In this document: positions 1 through 7,413 of the stretch, piece after piece
Numbering within the stretch: position 1 is the first letter of the stretch
How the letters are laid out: each line of letters starts with the position of its first letter
Origin: SCTD01 sp036675425
Lineage (GTDB): Bacteria; Actinomycetota; Actinomycetes; Mycobacteriales; SCTD01
Direction: 5' to 3'
DNA length: 15,142 nucleotides
Assembly (NCBI GenBank): GCA_036675425.1
Contig: JAKFFB010000122.1
Span: forward strand, 1-15,142
Position numbers and translations under genes: made by a program
Notes under the pieces: model-generated
Database searches by the model: none
Told to the model about the DNA's origin: nothing
The model's input: only the letters and a program-made list of their open reading frames with translations

Positions 1-193
1 GGACGGCGCCTCGAAGTTCGTCAAGGGCGACGCCATCGCCGGCATCCTCATCACGATCGTCAACCTGTTCGGCGGCTTCCTCATCGGCATGCCGCGCTGC
101 GCGACGCCGATGAGGAAGCCGCCGAACAGGTTGACGATCGTGATGAGGATGCCGGCGATGGCGTCGCCCTTGACGAACTTCGAGGCGCCGTCC
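1..193. repeat. Perfect 88-bp inverted repeat at the left edge
   Basis: Bases 1-88 are the exact reverse complement of 106-193, separated by a 17-nt loop (89-105); I checked the pairing in ten-base blocks and found no mismatch. The right arm and loop encode ordinary FlhA on the minus strand (KGDAIAGILITIVNLFGG, then GVAQRGM). Bases 1-88 therefore hold the extra, inverted copy. Read in the flhA frame, 1-88 gives no FlhA-like protein, although it contains no stop codon. The junction lies in the self-complementary GGCATGCC at 86-93. A perfect, uneroded arm inside a conserved gene at a sequence end is typical of a fold-back amplification or assembly chimera. A real inversion-duplication is less likely. 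Confidence 0.95.
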
Positions 194-708
194 ATCGCGC
201 CGTAGAAGTCGGCCTCCGCGGCGACGTCCGCGCGGCGCTGCCGCGCCGTGTCCTCGTCGATCAGGCCGGAGTTCAGGTCCGCGTCGATCGCCATCTGCTT
301 GCCGGGCATGGCGTCGAGGGTGAAGCGCGCGCCGACCTCCGCGACGCGACCGGCGCCGTTGGTGATGACGACGAACTGGATGATCACCAGGATCAGGAAG
401 ATGACCATGCCGACGATGAGCGAGCCGCCGATGACGAACTCGCCGAAGCTCTCGATCACCTTGCCGGCGTAGCCGTCGAGCAGCACGAGCCGGGTCGAGC
501 TGACGTTGAGCGCCAGCCGGAACATCGTGGCCACGAGCAGCAGCGCGGGGAAGATCGCGAAGTCCAGCGGCCGCTTGACGTACATCGCGACGAGCAGGAT
601 CAGCAGCGACCCGGTGATGTTGACGGCCAGCAGCATGTCGAGGACGACCGGCGGCAGCGGGACGACCATCATCAGGACGATGCTGACGACGGCGGCGGGC
701 ACCGCCAT
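89..708 (-). CDS. flhA: Flagellar export gate protein FlhA, N-terminal part (truncated)
   Basis: FlhA forms the large ring of the flagellar type III export gate in the inner membrane and couples proton flow to export. About 207 residues are present: a first membrane segment (VPAAVVSIVLMMVVPLPP), a second (ITGSLLILLVAMYV), the FHIPEP-family motif FRLALNVSSTR, further hydrophobic segments around residues 100-125, then the conserved cytoplasmic loop (GARFTLDAMPGKQMAIDADL) and KGDAIAGILITIVNLFGG. Recognisable FlhA ends at GVAQRGM near position 88, where the inverted duplication begins; the rest of this roughly 690-residue family is missing. The start is uncertain: ATG 708 lacks a clear ribosome site. 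TTG 732 lies just after GAGGA and would add MSSTRFGQ, a length closer to Bacillus FlhA. It is separated from flhB by 116 nt holding a promoter motif. Confidence 0.93.
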
Positions 709-793
709 CTGACCGAACCGGGTCGAGCTCAAGGGTCCTCGCGGGGGCTCCGGCCGTCCGTGGAGCAGGGTCGCCGTCCTGGCGTCGCGCTCC

Positions 794-821
794 CCATCGG
801 CCGGGTGCGGCCGGTCCTGAG
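794..821 (-). promoter_or_regulatory. Putative sigma-28-type promoter for flhA
   Basis: On the minus strand, CTCA (821-818) is followed by exactly 16 nt and GCCGATGG (801-794). The layout is identical to the motifs before fliM and flbD. GCCGAT matches the -10 core of FliA/sigma-28 promoters (GCCGATAA), and as I recall actinobacterial flagellar promoters use CTCA as the -35. The -35 begins 4 nt after the flhB stop. Predicted transcription start is near 787, giving a leader of about 55-80 nt to flhA. The spacer and -10 also contain CGGCCG-CACC-CGGCCG, able to form a 6-bp hairpin. Confidence 0.65.
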
Positions 822-824
822 GAG

Positions 825-1922
825 TCAGGCTGCCAGGGCTGCAGGGACGACGTGCGTGCCGGCAGCCGAACCGCGCTTCTTCAGCGCGTAGAGGAAGGCG
901 AGCACTCGCGCGACGGCCGTGAACATCTCGGCGGGGATCTCGTCGCCGACCTCGCAGGCGGCGTGCAGCGCGCGGGCGAGCGGGACGTCCTTGACCAGCG
1001 GGACCCGGTTCTCCTGCGCCCGCTCGCGGATCTTCGCGGCGATCGCGCCGCGGCCCTTGGCGACGACGCGCGGTGCGCCGCTGCCGGGCTCGTAGACGAG
1101 AGCGACGGCGACGTGCGTGGGGTTGACCAGCACCACGTCGGCGCGCGCCACGTCGGCCATCATCCGGTTCCGGCTCATCCGCATCTGGCGCTCGCGGATG
1201 GCGCCCTTCAGGTGCGGGTCGCCCTCGGCCGACTTGTGCTCCTCCTTCACCTGCTGCTTGGTCATCTTCAGCTCGGTGGCGAGCTGCCGGCGCTGCATCG
1301 CGTAGTCGGCTGCGGCGAGCACCAGCCCGAGGCCTGCGGCGTTGCGCAGGAACGACATGACGGTCTCGCCCGTGAGCGCGAGCACGACCGGCAGGGCGAG
1401 CCCGCCACCGTCGGTGACCACGGGGAGGAAGCCCTGAATCGAGCGGTAGGCCACGACGCTGAGCAGGGCCAGCTTGATGACCTCCTTGCACCCCATCCAG
1501 AGCGTCTTCGCGCCGAAGAGCCGCTTGATGCCGGGCAGCGGGTTGAGCCGGGACAGCTTGGGCTTGAGCGCCTTCGGGCTCGGCGTGAAGCCGACCTGGG
1601 CGAGGTTGGCGGCGACGCCGACGACCATCAGGCCGAGCGCCAGGGGGGCGACGACCAGCAGCGCGCCGCGCAGCGCGTCCGCCCACAGGCCCAGCGCGAG
1701 GGGCAGGTCCGGCTCGACGACGAGCTGCCGTACCCGGTCCATGACGCGCTCGAGCAGCTCGGCGCCGCGGCCGAACGTCCACGGCAGCAGCAGCGTCATG
1801 GCGAAGGTGCCGGTCCAGGAGGCGACCTCGACGGACTTCGCGACCTGGCCCTCGCGTCGCGCGTCCTTGACCTTCTTCGGTGTCGCCTTCTCGGTCTTCT
1901 GGGACTTGTCGCCGCCGCTCAT
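825..1922 (-). CDS. flhB: Flagellar export switch protein FlhB
   Basis: FlhB sits in the export gate and switches substrate class from rod/hook to filament after autocleavage. The 365-residue product has the lysine-rich N-terminus (EKATPKKVKDARREGQVAKS), hydrophobic segments at about 33-50, 85-105, 145-165 and 180-205, then the cytoplasmic helix MTKQQVKEEHKSAEGDPHLK and the autocleavage motif NPTH at 267-270 (VLVNPTHVAVAL). It ends with the usual FlhB C-domain (PLVKDVPLARALH...VGDEIPAEMFTAVARVLAFLY) plus a short alanine-rich tail. Length is typical. It overlaps fliR by 4 nt (ATGA), so the two are translationally coupled. It works with FliK, encoded upstream, in hook-length control. Confidence 0.97.
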   Translation of the reverse strand: MSGGDKSQKTEKATPKKVKDARREGQVAKSVEVASWTGTFAMTLLLPWTFGRGAELLERVMDRVRQLVVEPDLPLALGLWADALRGALLVVAPLALGLMVVGVAANLAQVGFTPSPKALKPKLSRLNPLPGIKRLFGAKTLWMGCKEVIKLALLSVVAYRSIQGFLPVVTDGGGLALPVVLALTGETVMSFLRNAAGLGLVLAAADYAMQRRQLATELKMTKQQVKEEHKSAEGDPHLKGAIRERQMRMSRNRMMADVARADVVLVNPTHVAVALVYEPGSGAPRVVAKGRGAIAAKIRERAQENRVPLVKDVPLARALHAACEVGDEIPAEMFTAVARVLAFLYALKKRGSAAGTHVVPAALAA

Positions 1923-2689
1923 GCCGGGAACGCCGACATCAGCGCGCCGCCGCCTCGCACCGCTGCGCGCACCAGACCGTCGAGCGCCCCGGGCAGCAGC
2001 GGGATGGTCAGGCCCACCAGTCCCAGCGCCAGCAGGATCTTCACCGGGAAGCCGAGGACGAAGACGTTCATCTGCGGCGCCGCCTTGCTGAGCAGGCCGA
2101 GCGCGACCTCGGTGAGGAACAGCGCGGCGAGCACCGGTGCGGCGATCTCGAGGGCGGCCAGGAAGAACATCCCCAGCGCGCCGATGAGCACCTCCGACAC
2201 CGAGCCCAGGTCCGGCAGCCCGGTGGGCATGGCGGTGAAGGAGTCAAGGAAGCCGCGCACCAGCAGCAGGTGCCCGTCGAGGACGAAGAGCAGCGTCATC
2301 GCGAGCAGGTAGTAGAAGCGCCCGAAGACCGCCTGGTTGGCGTTGGTCATGGGGTCGTACGTCGCGGCGATCGTGAAGCCGGCGAACAGGTCGACGAGCT
2401 CTCCCGCCGCCTGCACCGCGGCGAACAGGATCTGGGTGAGGAACCCCAGCGCCAGTCCGGCCGCGACCTGCAGGAGGGTGGCCTCGATCATCGGCAGCAC
2501 CTCGGGTGGCGGCACCCGGTCGGCGATCCGCGGCGCGATCGGCACGGCCAGCGCGACGGCGAAGCCGACCTTCGCCTGCACCGGGATCATCCGGGTGTTG
2601 AACGGCGGCGCCACCACCAGCCACGCCGACGCCCGGACCACGGCGAGCACGAAGCCGAGGACCAGGTCGAGCGGCAGGCTCGCCGTCAT
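1919..2689 (-). CDS. fliR: Flagellar export gate protein FliR
   Basis: FliR, with FliP and FliQ, builds the helical export pore at the centre of the basal body. The 256-residue protein is strongly hydrophobic, with several membrane helices and the family landmarks RASAWLVVAPPFNTRMIP near residues 19-36, the AGELVDLFAGFTIAATYDP stretch at 95-113, and the C-terminal signature QMNVFVLGFPVKI at 206-218. Size matches the family. Its start overlaps the fliQ stop by 4 nt (ATGA) and its stop overlaps flhB the same way, consistent with stoichiometric assembly of the FliPQR-FlhB complex. No unusual residues were seen. Confidence 0.97.
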   Translation of the reverse strand: MTASLPLDLVLGFVLAVVRASAWLVVAPPFNTRMIPVQAKVGFAVALAVPIAPRIADRVPPPEVLPMIEATLLQVAAGLALGFLTQILFAAVQAAGELVDLFAGFTIAATYDPMTNANQAVFGRFYYLLAMTLLFVLDGHLLLVRGFLDSFTAMPTGLPDLGSVSEVLIGALGMFFLAALEIAAPVLAALFLTEVALGLLSKAAPQMNVFVLGFPVKILLALGLVGLTIPLLPGALDGLVRAAVRGGGALMSAFPA

Positions 2690-2961
2690 GCCGAGTCGAC
2701 CAGCCCGGGGATCGCCTCGTAGAGCTCGGTCGTGAAGGAGGTGAGCTCGGCCAGCATCCAGTTGCCGGCGAGCAGGAGCACCAGCGCGACCGCCCCGAGC
2801 TTGGGCACGAACGTCAGCGTCACCTCCTGGATCTGGGTGACGGACTGCAGCAGCGAGATGCCGAAGCCGACCGCGATGGTGACGAGCAGGATCGGGGCGG
2901 CGAGCTTCGCGGCGACGACGATCGCCTTCAGCGCGATCTCGAGGACGGCGGTGTCTTCCAC
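2686..2961 (-). CDS. fliQ: Flagellar export gate protein FliQ
   Basis: FliQ is the small two-helix subunit of the export pore, present in several copies around FliP/FliR. From GTG 2961 the product is 91 residues, the usual size: one helix around EIALKAIVVAAKLAAPILLV, the conserved loop GISLLQSVTQIQEVTLTFVPK, and a second helix (LGAVALVLLLAGNWMLAEL). The open frame extends upstream to 3018 inside fliP, but GTG 2961 is preferred. It gives the family length, begins 14 nt after the fliP stop, and has GGAG (2970-2967) 5 nt ahead. The stop overlaps fliR by 4 nt. Confidence 0.95.
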   Translation of the reverse strand: MEDTAVLEIALKAIVVAAKLAAPILLVTIAVGFGISLLQSVTQIQEVTLTFVPKLGAVALVLLLAGNWMLAELTSFTTELYEAIPGLVDSA

Positions 2962-2970
2962 GGGGGCTCC
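2962..2970 (-). promoter_or_regulatory. Ribosome binding site that sets the fliQ start
   Basis: On the minus strand GGAG (2970-2967) is followed by five C residues (2966-2962) and then GTG at 2961. It lies in the short gap after the fliP stop and supports the 91-residue FliQ over the longer open frame starting at 3018. Confidence 0.6.
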
Positions 2971-2975
2971 GGGGC

Positions 2976-3830
2976 TCAGCCGTAGCTCGCCAGCAGCGAG
3001 CGGACGATCAGCGCCCACCCGTCCACCATGACGAACAGCAGCAGCTTGAAGGGCAGGGAGATCAGCACCGGCGGCAGCATCATCATGCCCATCGACATGA
3101 GCGAGCTGCTGATCACGATGTCGATGACCAGGAACGGGATGAAGATGACGAAGCCGATGAGGAAGGCGGTCTTGATCTCCGACAGCACGAACGCCGGGAC
3201 GAGCGCCGACATCGACACGTCGTCGCGCTCCTTCGGCCGGTCGTCGCCGGCCGCCTTCACGAAGAGGGCGAGCTCCTTCTCCTTGACCTCCTTGAGCATG
3301 AACTCGCGCAGCGGGCGGACACCGTCCTCGTACGCCTGGTCGTAGGTCTTGTCGCCCTTGAGGTAGGGCTGCAGGCCGTTCTCGTTCACGTCGTTCAGGG
3401 TCGGGCCCATGATGAACAGGCTGAGGAACAGCGACAGCCCGACGATGACCTGGTTCGGCGGGATCGCCTGCACGCCCAGGGCGTTCCGCGTCAGCGAGAG
3501 CACGATGACGATGCGGGTGAAGCTCGTCGTGAGGATCAGCAGCGCCGGTGCCAGCGACAGCACCGTGAGCGTCAGGATGACGACGATCGCCTGGTCGGGC
3601 TTGCCGTTGCCGCCGTCCACGTCGACCGTGACGCGGCCCTCGGTCTCCTCCTGCCCGGCCGGCAGCGGCGAGGGCGCGACCGTCGTCGGGCGCTCCTCGG
3701 TCAGCGTCGCCGGCGGCGCGCTGACCGGTGCCGCGGCCGACGCCGGGGCGGCGAGGCCGAGCACCGAGACGACCAGCAGCAGCGCCAGAAGGGCGCAGCG
3801 CAGGGCCGTCCGCGGAGCGGACGTGGACAT
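2976..3830 (-). CDS. fliP: Flagellar export gate protein FliP
   Basis: FliP forms the core of the type III export channel. The 284-residue precursor starts with a signal peptide (about residues 1-33, hydrophobic core ALLALLLVVSVLGLAAP, likely cleavage after ASA), as is typical of FliP. A low-complexity Pro/Ala/Thr stretch follows (35-75), then the conserved core: LAPALLILTTSFTRIVIVLS, LTRNALGVQAIPPNQVIVGL (113-132), LFIMGP, the periplasmic loop with YEDGVRPLREFMLKEV, and FVLSEIKTAFLIGFVIFIPF with ISSSLMSMGMMMLPP. ATG 3830 is preceded by GGAG at good spacing, 35 nt after the fliO stop. It is the first of the contiguous fliP-Q-R-flhB block. Confidence 0.97.
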   Translation of the reverse strand: MSTSAPRTALRCALLALLLVVSVLGLAAPASAAAPVSAPPATLTEERPTTVAPSPLPAGQEETEGRVTVDVDGGNGKPDQAIVVILTLTVLSLAPALLILTTSFTRIVIVLSLTRNALGVQAIPPNQVIVGLSLFLSLFIMGPTLNDVNENGLQPYLKGDKTYDQAYEDGVRPLREFMLKEVKEKELALFVKAAGDDRPKERDDVSMSALVPAFVLSEIKTAFLIGFVIFIPFLVIDIVISSSLMSMGMMMLPPVLISLPFKLLLFVMVDGWALIVRSLLASYG

Positions 3831-3865
3831 CGGACTCCGTTCGGGGTGCGGAGGCGTACGGGGGG

Positions 3866-4249
3866 CTAGGAGCGGGCGGTGCGGTCCTTGAGGAGCTCGA
3901 GCAGCGGGCCCCAGCCGGGGGTCACCGGCCTGTCGGTCGGAGGCGTCGCAGCGGACTCGAGGGCGAGCTCCGCCTCGAGCAGCAGCGGGTCGGCCTCGCC
4001 GAGCACGCTGACCGAGGTCTCGGTCACGCCGAGGACCAGCGTCCGGCCGCCGACGCGCACCAGCTGCACCGAGCTGGTGCGGCCGAGGCCCTGCCGGGCG
4101 AGCACCTCGATCCGGCTGGTGGCGGTGCTCCCGCGCGTGCCGAGGCCGCGCTTGCGCAGCACCTTGCCGGCGACGGCCATGAGGGCGAAGACGACGGCCA
4201 GCGAGACGGCGAGCCGGCCGAGCAGCGCGACGGCGGAGACGTCCTCCAC
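3866..4249 (-). CDS. fliO: Flagellar biosynthesis protein FliO
   Basis: FliO is a small membrane protein that helps FliP assemble into the export pore. The 127-residue product has one N-terminal membrane segment (LAVSLAVVFALMAVAGKVL, about 13-31) and a cytoplasmic domain with the FliO pattern SRIEVLARQGLGRTSSVQLV, then VGGRTLVLGVTETSVSVL. The C-terminal 40 residues are low-complexity. Start is GTG 4249, one base after the fliN stop (TGACGTG), so translation is probably coupled. In Bacillus the equivalent position is preceded by cheY; here nothing lies between fliN and fliO. Confidence 0.9.
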   Translation of the reverse strand: MEDVSAVALLGRLAVSLAVVFALMAVAGKVLRKRGLGTRGSTATSRIEVLARQGLGRTSSVQLVRVGGRTLVLGVTETSVSVLGEADPLLLEAELALESAATPPTDRPVTPGWGPLLELLKDRTARS

Positions 4250-4250
4250 G

Positions 4251-5075
4251 TCAGCGGGGGACCCGCGGAGCGGCCGGCATGCCGATGATCTCGGAGATCC
4301 GGATGCCGAACTCCTCGTCCAGCACGACGACCTCGCCGCGGGCGATGAGGGTGCCGTTCACCAGGACGTCGACGGGGCTGCCGGCGGCCCGGTCCAGCTC
4401 GACGACCGAGCCGGGGGAGAGCGAGAGCAGGTCGCGCACCGTCATGCGGGTGCGGCCGAGCTCGGCGGTGACGCCCATCTCGACGTCGTGCAGCAGGTCG
4501 AGCGCCCGGCCCGCCGGAGCGCCCGCGGGGCCGCCGGTCAGGGGTCGGAAGTCGTGGTGGGCGGCAGCGCCCGCCTCACCGGCAGCGCGCGGGGTCGGCA
4601 CGTCCACCGTGGGGTCGACCAGCAGGGCGACCGTCGCGACGTACCTCCCCTCGGCGAGCAGCGGGACCGCAGCACAGGTGCGGTCCGCGGTCATCCCGGC
4701 CAGCGCGATGTCGGCGGCGACCTCGTGGGCGGTCTCGACCTGGAGCGCCGCACCGCAGTAGCGCTCGAGCGCGGCGGCCGCGTCGACGAGCAGCGGTCCG
4801 AGGGCGTCGACCAGCTCCTGGTGGCCCAGCGGGCCGTCGGCGACGGCTGCGGCCAGGTCGTCGCACAGGACCAGCACGAGGTCGCCGTGCGCTCCGCCGC
4901 GGACGTTGACCGAGACCGCCCGGCCGGAGCCCTCCGGGGGGAGCAGGTCCGGACCGAGCGTGTCGGTGAGCACGCTGTCCAGCACGGCGGGGACGCCGAG
5001 CAGCGCGGCGGTCGCGGAGGCGACGGCGGTCACCGCGTCGCGGACGCCGTCGCGGGTCGAGAGGGCGAGAGTCAT
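4251..5075 (-). CDS. fliN: Flagellar motor switch protein FliN with long N-terminal domain (FliY-like)
   Basis: FliN forms the lower ring of the cytoplasmic C-ring and takes part in rotation switching and export docking. The 274-residue product has a C-terminal SpoA domain at about 194-266 (LLHDVEMGVTAELGRTRMTV, DLLSLSPGSVVELDR, PVDVLVNGTLIARGEVVV, FGIRISEIIG). Ahead of it are about 160 residues resembling the CheC-like/FliM-middle type domain of FliY (GDLVLVLCDDLAAAVADG), then a Gly/Ala linker. The start ATG 5075 overlaps the fliM stop (ATGA); the open frame continues upstream to 5417, but that is shadow sequence inside fliM. No N-terminal CheY-binding peptide of the FliY type (LSQDEIDALL) is visible. 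Confidence 0.93.
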   Translation of the reverse strand: MTLALSTRDGVRDAVTAVASATAALLGVPAVLDSVLTDTLGPDLLPPEGSGRAVSVNVRGGAHGDLVLVLCDDLAAAVADGPLGHQELVDALGPLLVDAAAALERYCGAALQVETAHEVAADIALAGMTADRTCAAVPLLAEGRYVATVALLVDPTVDVPTPRAAGEAGAAAHHDFRPLTGGPAGAPAGRALDLLHDVEMGVTAELGRTRMTVRDLLSLSPGSVVELDRAAGSPVDVLVNGTLIARGEVVVLDEEFGIRISEIIGMPAAPRVPR

Positions 5076-6031
5076 GCGGGGTCCTTGTCGGTGTCCGGCG
5101 AGACGATCATGAAGGCGAGACGGCGGCCCTTGCTGCCGGGGACCGCGGCGGCGCACACCCGGTCGGAGGCGCACACGGCGAGCGGGGCGTTGACCGGGTG
5201 GTGCAGCGGCAGGACGTCGCCCACCCGCAGGGCGAGGATCTCCGCGGAGGTCAGCGAGACCGGCTCGAACCGCACGGCGACGTCGACCGGGACGCCGGTG
5301 AGCCGCTCCGCGACCGCGCGGGCGGCCTCCCGCGGGTCGCCGCCCTTGCGGTCGCCGAACAGCGCCGGTCCGGTGGCCTGCTCGAGCGCCGGCTGCAGCG
5401 CGGCGAACGGCAGGCACAGGGTGGCCGGTGCGCCCTGCGAGCCGATCCGCACGTCGAAGGTGGACACCACCACGATGTCGGTGGGCGCCGCGACCTGGGC
5501 GAACTGCGGGTTCGACTCCAGCTGCAGCACGCTGGTGCTGACCTTGATGAGCGACTCGAACGCGTAGTCCAGCTCGCGCAGCACGCGCGTGACGAGCTCG
5601 CGCAGCAGCGCGCTCTCGATGTCGGTGAGCGCGCGGGCCGGCTGGCTGCCCTCGCCGGTCCCGCCGAGCAGCCGGTCCACCGCCGCCATCGCGACGTCGA
5701 GCGGCAGCTGCAGGATCCCGGCGCCGGGGAGCGGGTCGACCTGCAGCACCGCGAGGAAGGAGGGGTCCGGGGACGACCGGACGTACTCGTCGTAGGACAG
5801 GTGGTCGACCGACGTCACCGACACAGACGAGACGGCGCGCAGCGTCGTCGACAGGATGGTCGTGAACTGCCGTGCGAACGTCTCGTTGACGATCTGGAGT
5901 GCCCGGGCGTGCTCGCGGCTGAAGGTCGTCGGACGGCGGAAGTCGAACGGCTGCGGGTCCGAGCGACGGCGGCGCCGGCCGCCTGCGGCGGACCCCGACC
6001 GGGTCGCCGGGATCGTGCTCGTCGCTGCCAC
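5072..6031 (-). CDS. fliM: Flagellar motor switch protein FliM
   Basis: FliM links FliG to FliN in the C-ring and normally receives CheY-P. The product is about 319 residues: a Ser/Arg-rich N-terminus, then the family block FDFRRPTTFSREHARALQIV and ETFARQFTTILSTTLR, the middle domain with LLGGTGEG and ALTDIESALLRELVTRVLRE, and a C-terminal SpoA domain (VDVAVRFEPVSLTSAEIL, LRVGDVLPLHHPV). The canonical N-terminal CheY-binding motif LSQxEIDALL is absent; the 30 residues before DFRRP are basic and low-complexity. GTG 6031 is chosen because a sigma-28-like -10 ends 7 nt upstream, so the transcript may start at or beside it. An in-frame GTG at 6055 would add 8 residues but lies inside the promoter and lacks a ribosome site. 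Confidence 0.94.
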   Translation of the reverse strand: MAATSTIPATRSGSAAGGRRRRRSDPQPFDFRRPTTFSREHARALQIVNETFARQFTTILSTTLRAVSSVSVTSVDHLSYDEYVRSSPDPSFLAVLQVDPLPGAGILQLPLDVAMAAVDRLLGGTGEGSQPARALTDIESALLRELVTRVLRELDYAFESLIKVSTSVLQLESNPQFAQVAAPTDIVVVSTFDVRIGSQGAPATLCLPFAALQPALEQATGPALFGDRKGGDPREAARAVAERLTGVPVDVAVRFEPVSLTSAEILALRVGDVLPLHHPVNAPLAVCASDRVCAAAVPGSKGRRLAFMIVSPDTDKDPA

Positions 6032-6038
6032 GAGCCCC

Positions 6039-6066
6039 CCATCGGCCGGGGGCACGTGCAGTTGAG
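6039..6066 (-). promoter_or_regulatory. Putative sigma-28-type promoter for fliM
   Basis: CTCA (6066-6063 on the minus strand), 16-nt spacer, GCCGATGG (6046-6039); element sequences and spacing are identical to the flhA and flbD motifs. It lies in the fliL-fliM junction. The -10 ends 7 nt before GTG 6031, so initiation at the usual distance would give a leaderless or nearly leaderless fliM mRNA. The spacer contains the palindrome GCACGTGC. Confidence 0.65.
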
Positions 6067-6077
6067 GGGTTCCGGCG

Positions 6078-6533
6078 CTACTGCATGACGAACTCGGTGA
6101 AGTACACCTCCAGCACCTCGTGGTGGTAGCGCTCGGCGACCCGCTTGGAGAGCTCGGCCTTGGCCTTCTGCCGCGCCTCGGGCGGGGTCAGCTGCGCGAC
6201 GCTGTGCCCGCCGAGGTAGGTGATCGCCTCGTCCAGCGCGACCGATCCGCTGACCGGGTGCTCCTCGCCGGCGCCCTCGACCAGCTGCAGCGCCAGCCCC
6301 ACCTTGAGCAGCCGCCCGTCCGCGAGGTTCATGGTGATCGGCTCGAGCGCCAGCACCTCGCCGGCGACCGGCTCGCGGGGCGCGTCGTCCCCGCCGCTGC
6401 CCGGGCCGAGCAGCAGCCACCACCCGGCAGCCAGCCCGACGAGCGCGACGGCGACGAGCAGCAGCGGCCTGCGCCGGCTGCGGGGGGACGGGGTCTCGAC
6501 GGCCGGAGGTGCAGCCTGCGTCGCGACGGCCAT
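6078..6533 (-). CDS. fliL: Flagellar basal-body-associated protein FliL
   Basis: FliL is a single-pass inner-membrane protein that surrounds or supports MotAB stators and raises motor output. The 151-residue product has an Arg-rich cytoplasmic segment (residues 18-22), one membrane helix (about 23-43, PLLLVAVALVGLAAGWWLLL), a Gly/Asp linker, and the periplasmic SPFH-like FliL domain with EPITMNLADGRLLKVGLALQ, DEAITYLGG, LTPPEARQKAKAELSKRV and the C-terminal EVLEVYFTEFVMQ typical of the family. ATG 6533 begins one base after the motB stop (TGACATG). Its position directly after motAB fits its stator role; in many genomes fliL instead leads fliM. Confidence 0.95.
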   Translation of the reverse strand: MAVATQAAPPAVETPSPRSRRRPLLLVAVALVGLAAGWWLLLGPGSGGDDAPREPVAGEVLALEPITMNLADGRLLKVGLALQLVEGAGEEHPVSGSVALDEAITYLGGHSVAQLTPPEARQKAKAELSKRVAERYHHEVLEVYFTEFVMQ

Positions 6534-6534
6534 G

Positions 6535-7413
6535 TCAGCTGCGCTCCTTCTCGGTGGTGGGTACGACGGGCTCGGGACGGGTGGCGGCGGCCGGGGTGAC
6601 CGAGGGTGCTCCGGGGCTGGCGGCGATCGACCTGACGACGACCTCGACCCTGCGGTTGGCCGACCGGTGCGCGTCGTCGTTTCGGGCGACCGGTCGCTGG
6701 TCGGCGTAGCCGCTGGCGCTGAGCCGGCGCGCGGGCAGCTGGTGCTGCTCGATGAGGTAGCGCAGCACCGTCGTGGACCGCTCGGTCGACAGCTCCCAGT
6801 TCGACGGGAAGCGGCCGCCGGAGATCGGCAGGTCGTCGGTGTGGCCCTCCACCGTGACCGGGTTGGGCAGCGGCACGAGGGCCGGCCCGATGCCGTCGAG
6901 CACGGCCCGTCCGGCGCCGCGCAGGTCCGCCGACCCCAGGTCGAACAGCACGTCGTCGGTGACGATCGTGACGACCAGGCCGCGCTCGTCGATGGCGAAG
7001 CGGACCGAGTCCTGCAGGCCCTTCCGGGTGAGCGAGGCGAGGATCTTGCGCCGTGCGGCCTCCAGGTCGGCGCGCTCCTTCTCCACCGCGGCCGCGCGGC
7101 TGCGCTGGTCGTCCAGCGCCGCGATCGCCGCCTGGACGTCGAGCTGCACGGACTCCGGCGCCGGACGGCCGTCGGCGAGCAGCCCGGCCCCGCCGTCGAC
7201 CAGCTCGGGGCCGTGCCCGAAGTACTCGTCCAGGCCCTGCTTGAGCTCCTCGAACTTCCCCTTGTCGACGATGGACATCGAGAACATCACGATGAACAGC
7301 GCCATCAGCACCGTGAGCAGGTCGGCGTACGTCACGAGCCACCGCTCGTGGTTGTCCTCGTCCTCCTCGATGTGCCGGGGGGCGCGGCGGGGAGGCGCCT
7401 GCGTCGCGGACAT
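6535..7413 (-). CDS. motB: Flagellar stator protein MotB
   Basis: MotB is the stator subunit that carries the ion-binding aspartate and anchors the motor to peptidoglycan. The 292-residue product has a short cytoplasmic N-terminus, one membrane helix (YADLLTVLMALFIVMFSMS) with Asp31 at the position of the essential proton-binding residue, then plug/linker sequence (51-130, charged, coiled-coil-like around RSRAAAVEKERADLEAARRK). The OmpA-like peptidoglycan-binding domain (about 145-260) shows VTDDVLFDLGSADL, VEGHTDDLPI, FPSNWELSTERSTTVL, LSASGYADQRPV and SANRRVEVVV. ATG 7413 shares one base with the motA stop (TGATG); the frame runs open to 7599 but that part overlaps motA. A Pro/Ala tail follows the domain. 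Confidence 0.96.
   Translation of the reverse strand: MSATQAPPRRAPRHIEEDEDNHERWLVTYADLLTVLMALFIVMFSMSIVDKGKFEELKQGLDEYFGHGPELVDGGAGLLADGRPAPESVQLDVQAAIAALDDQRSRAAAVEKERADLEAARRKILASLTRKGLQDSVRFAIDERGLVVTIVTDDVLFDLGSADLRGAGRAVLDGIGPALVPLPNPVTVEGHTDDLPISGGRFPSNWELSTERSTTVLRYLIEQHQLPARRLSASGYADQRPVARNDDAHRSANRRVEVVVRSIAASPGAPSVTPAAATRPEPVVPTTEKERS

Noticed and set aside
2482..2495. GCCGATGATCG on the minus strand inside fliR as another -10 candidate
   Set aside because: No CTCA at the 16-nt spacing and it lies deep within coding sequence.
5076..5417. N-terminal extension of the fliN frame
   Set aside because: It overlaps fliM coding in another frame, is Arg/Gly-rich low complexity, and the ATGA overlap at 5072-5075 gives a proper start.
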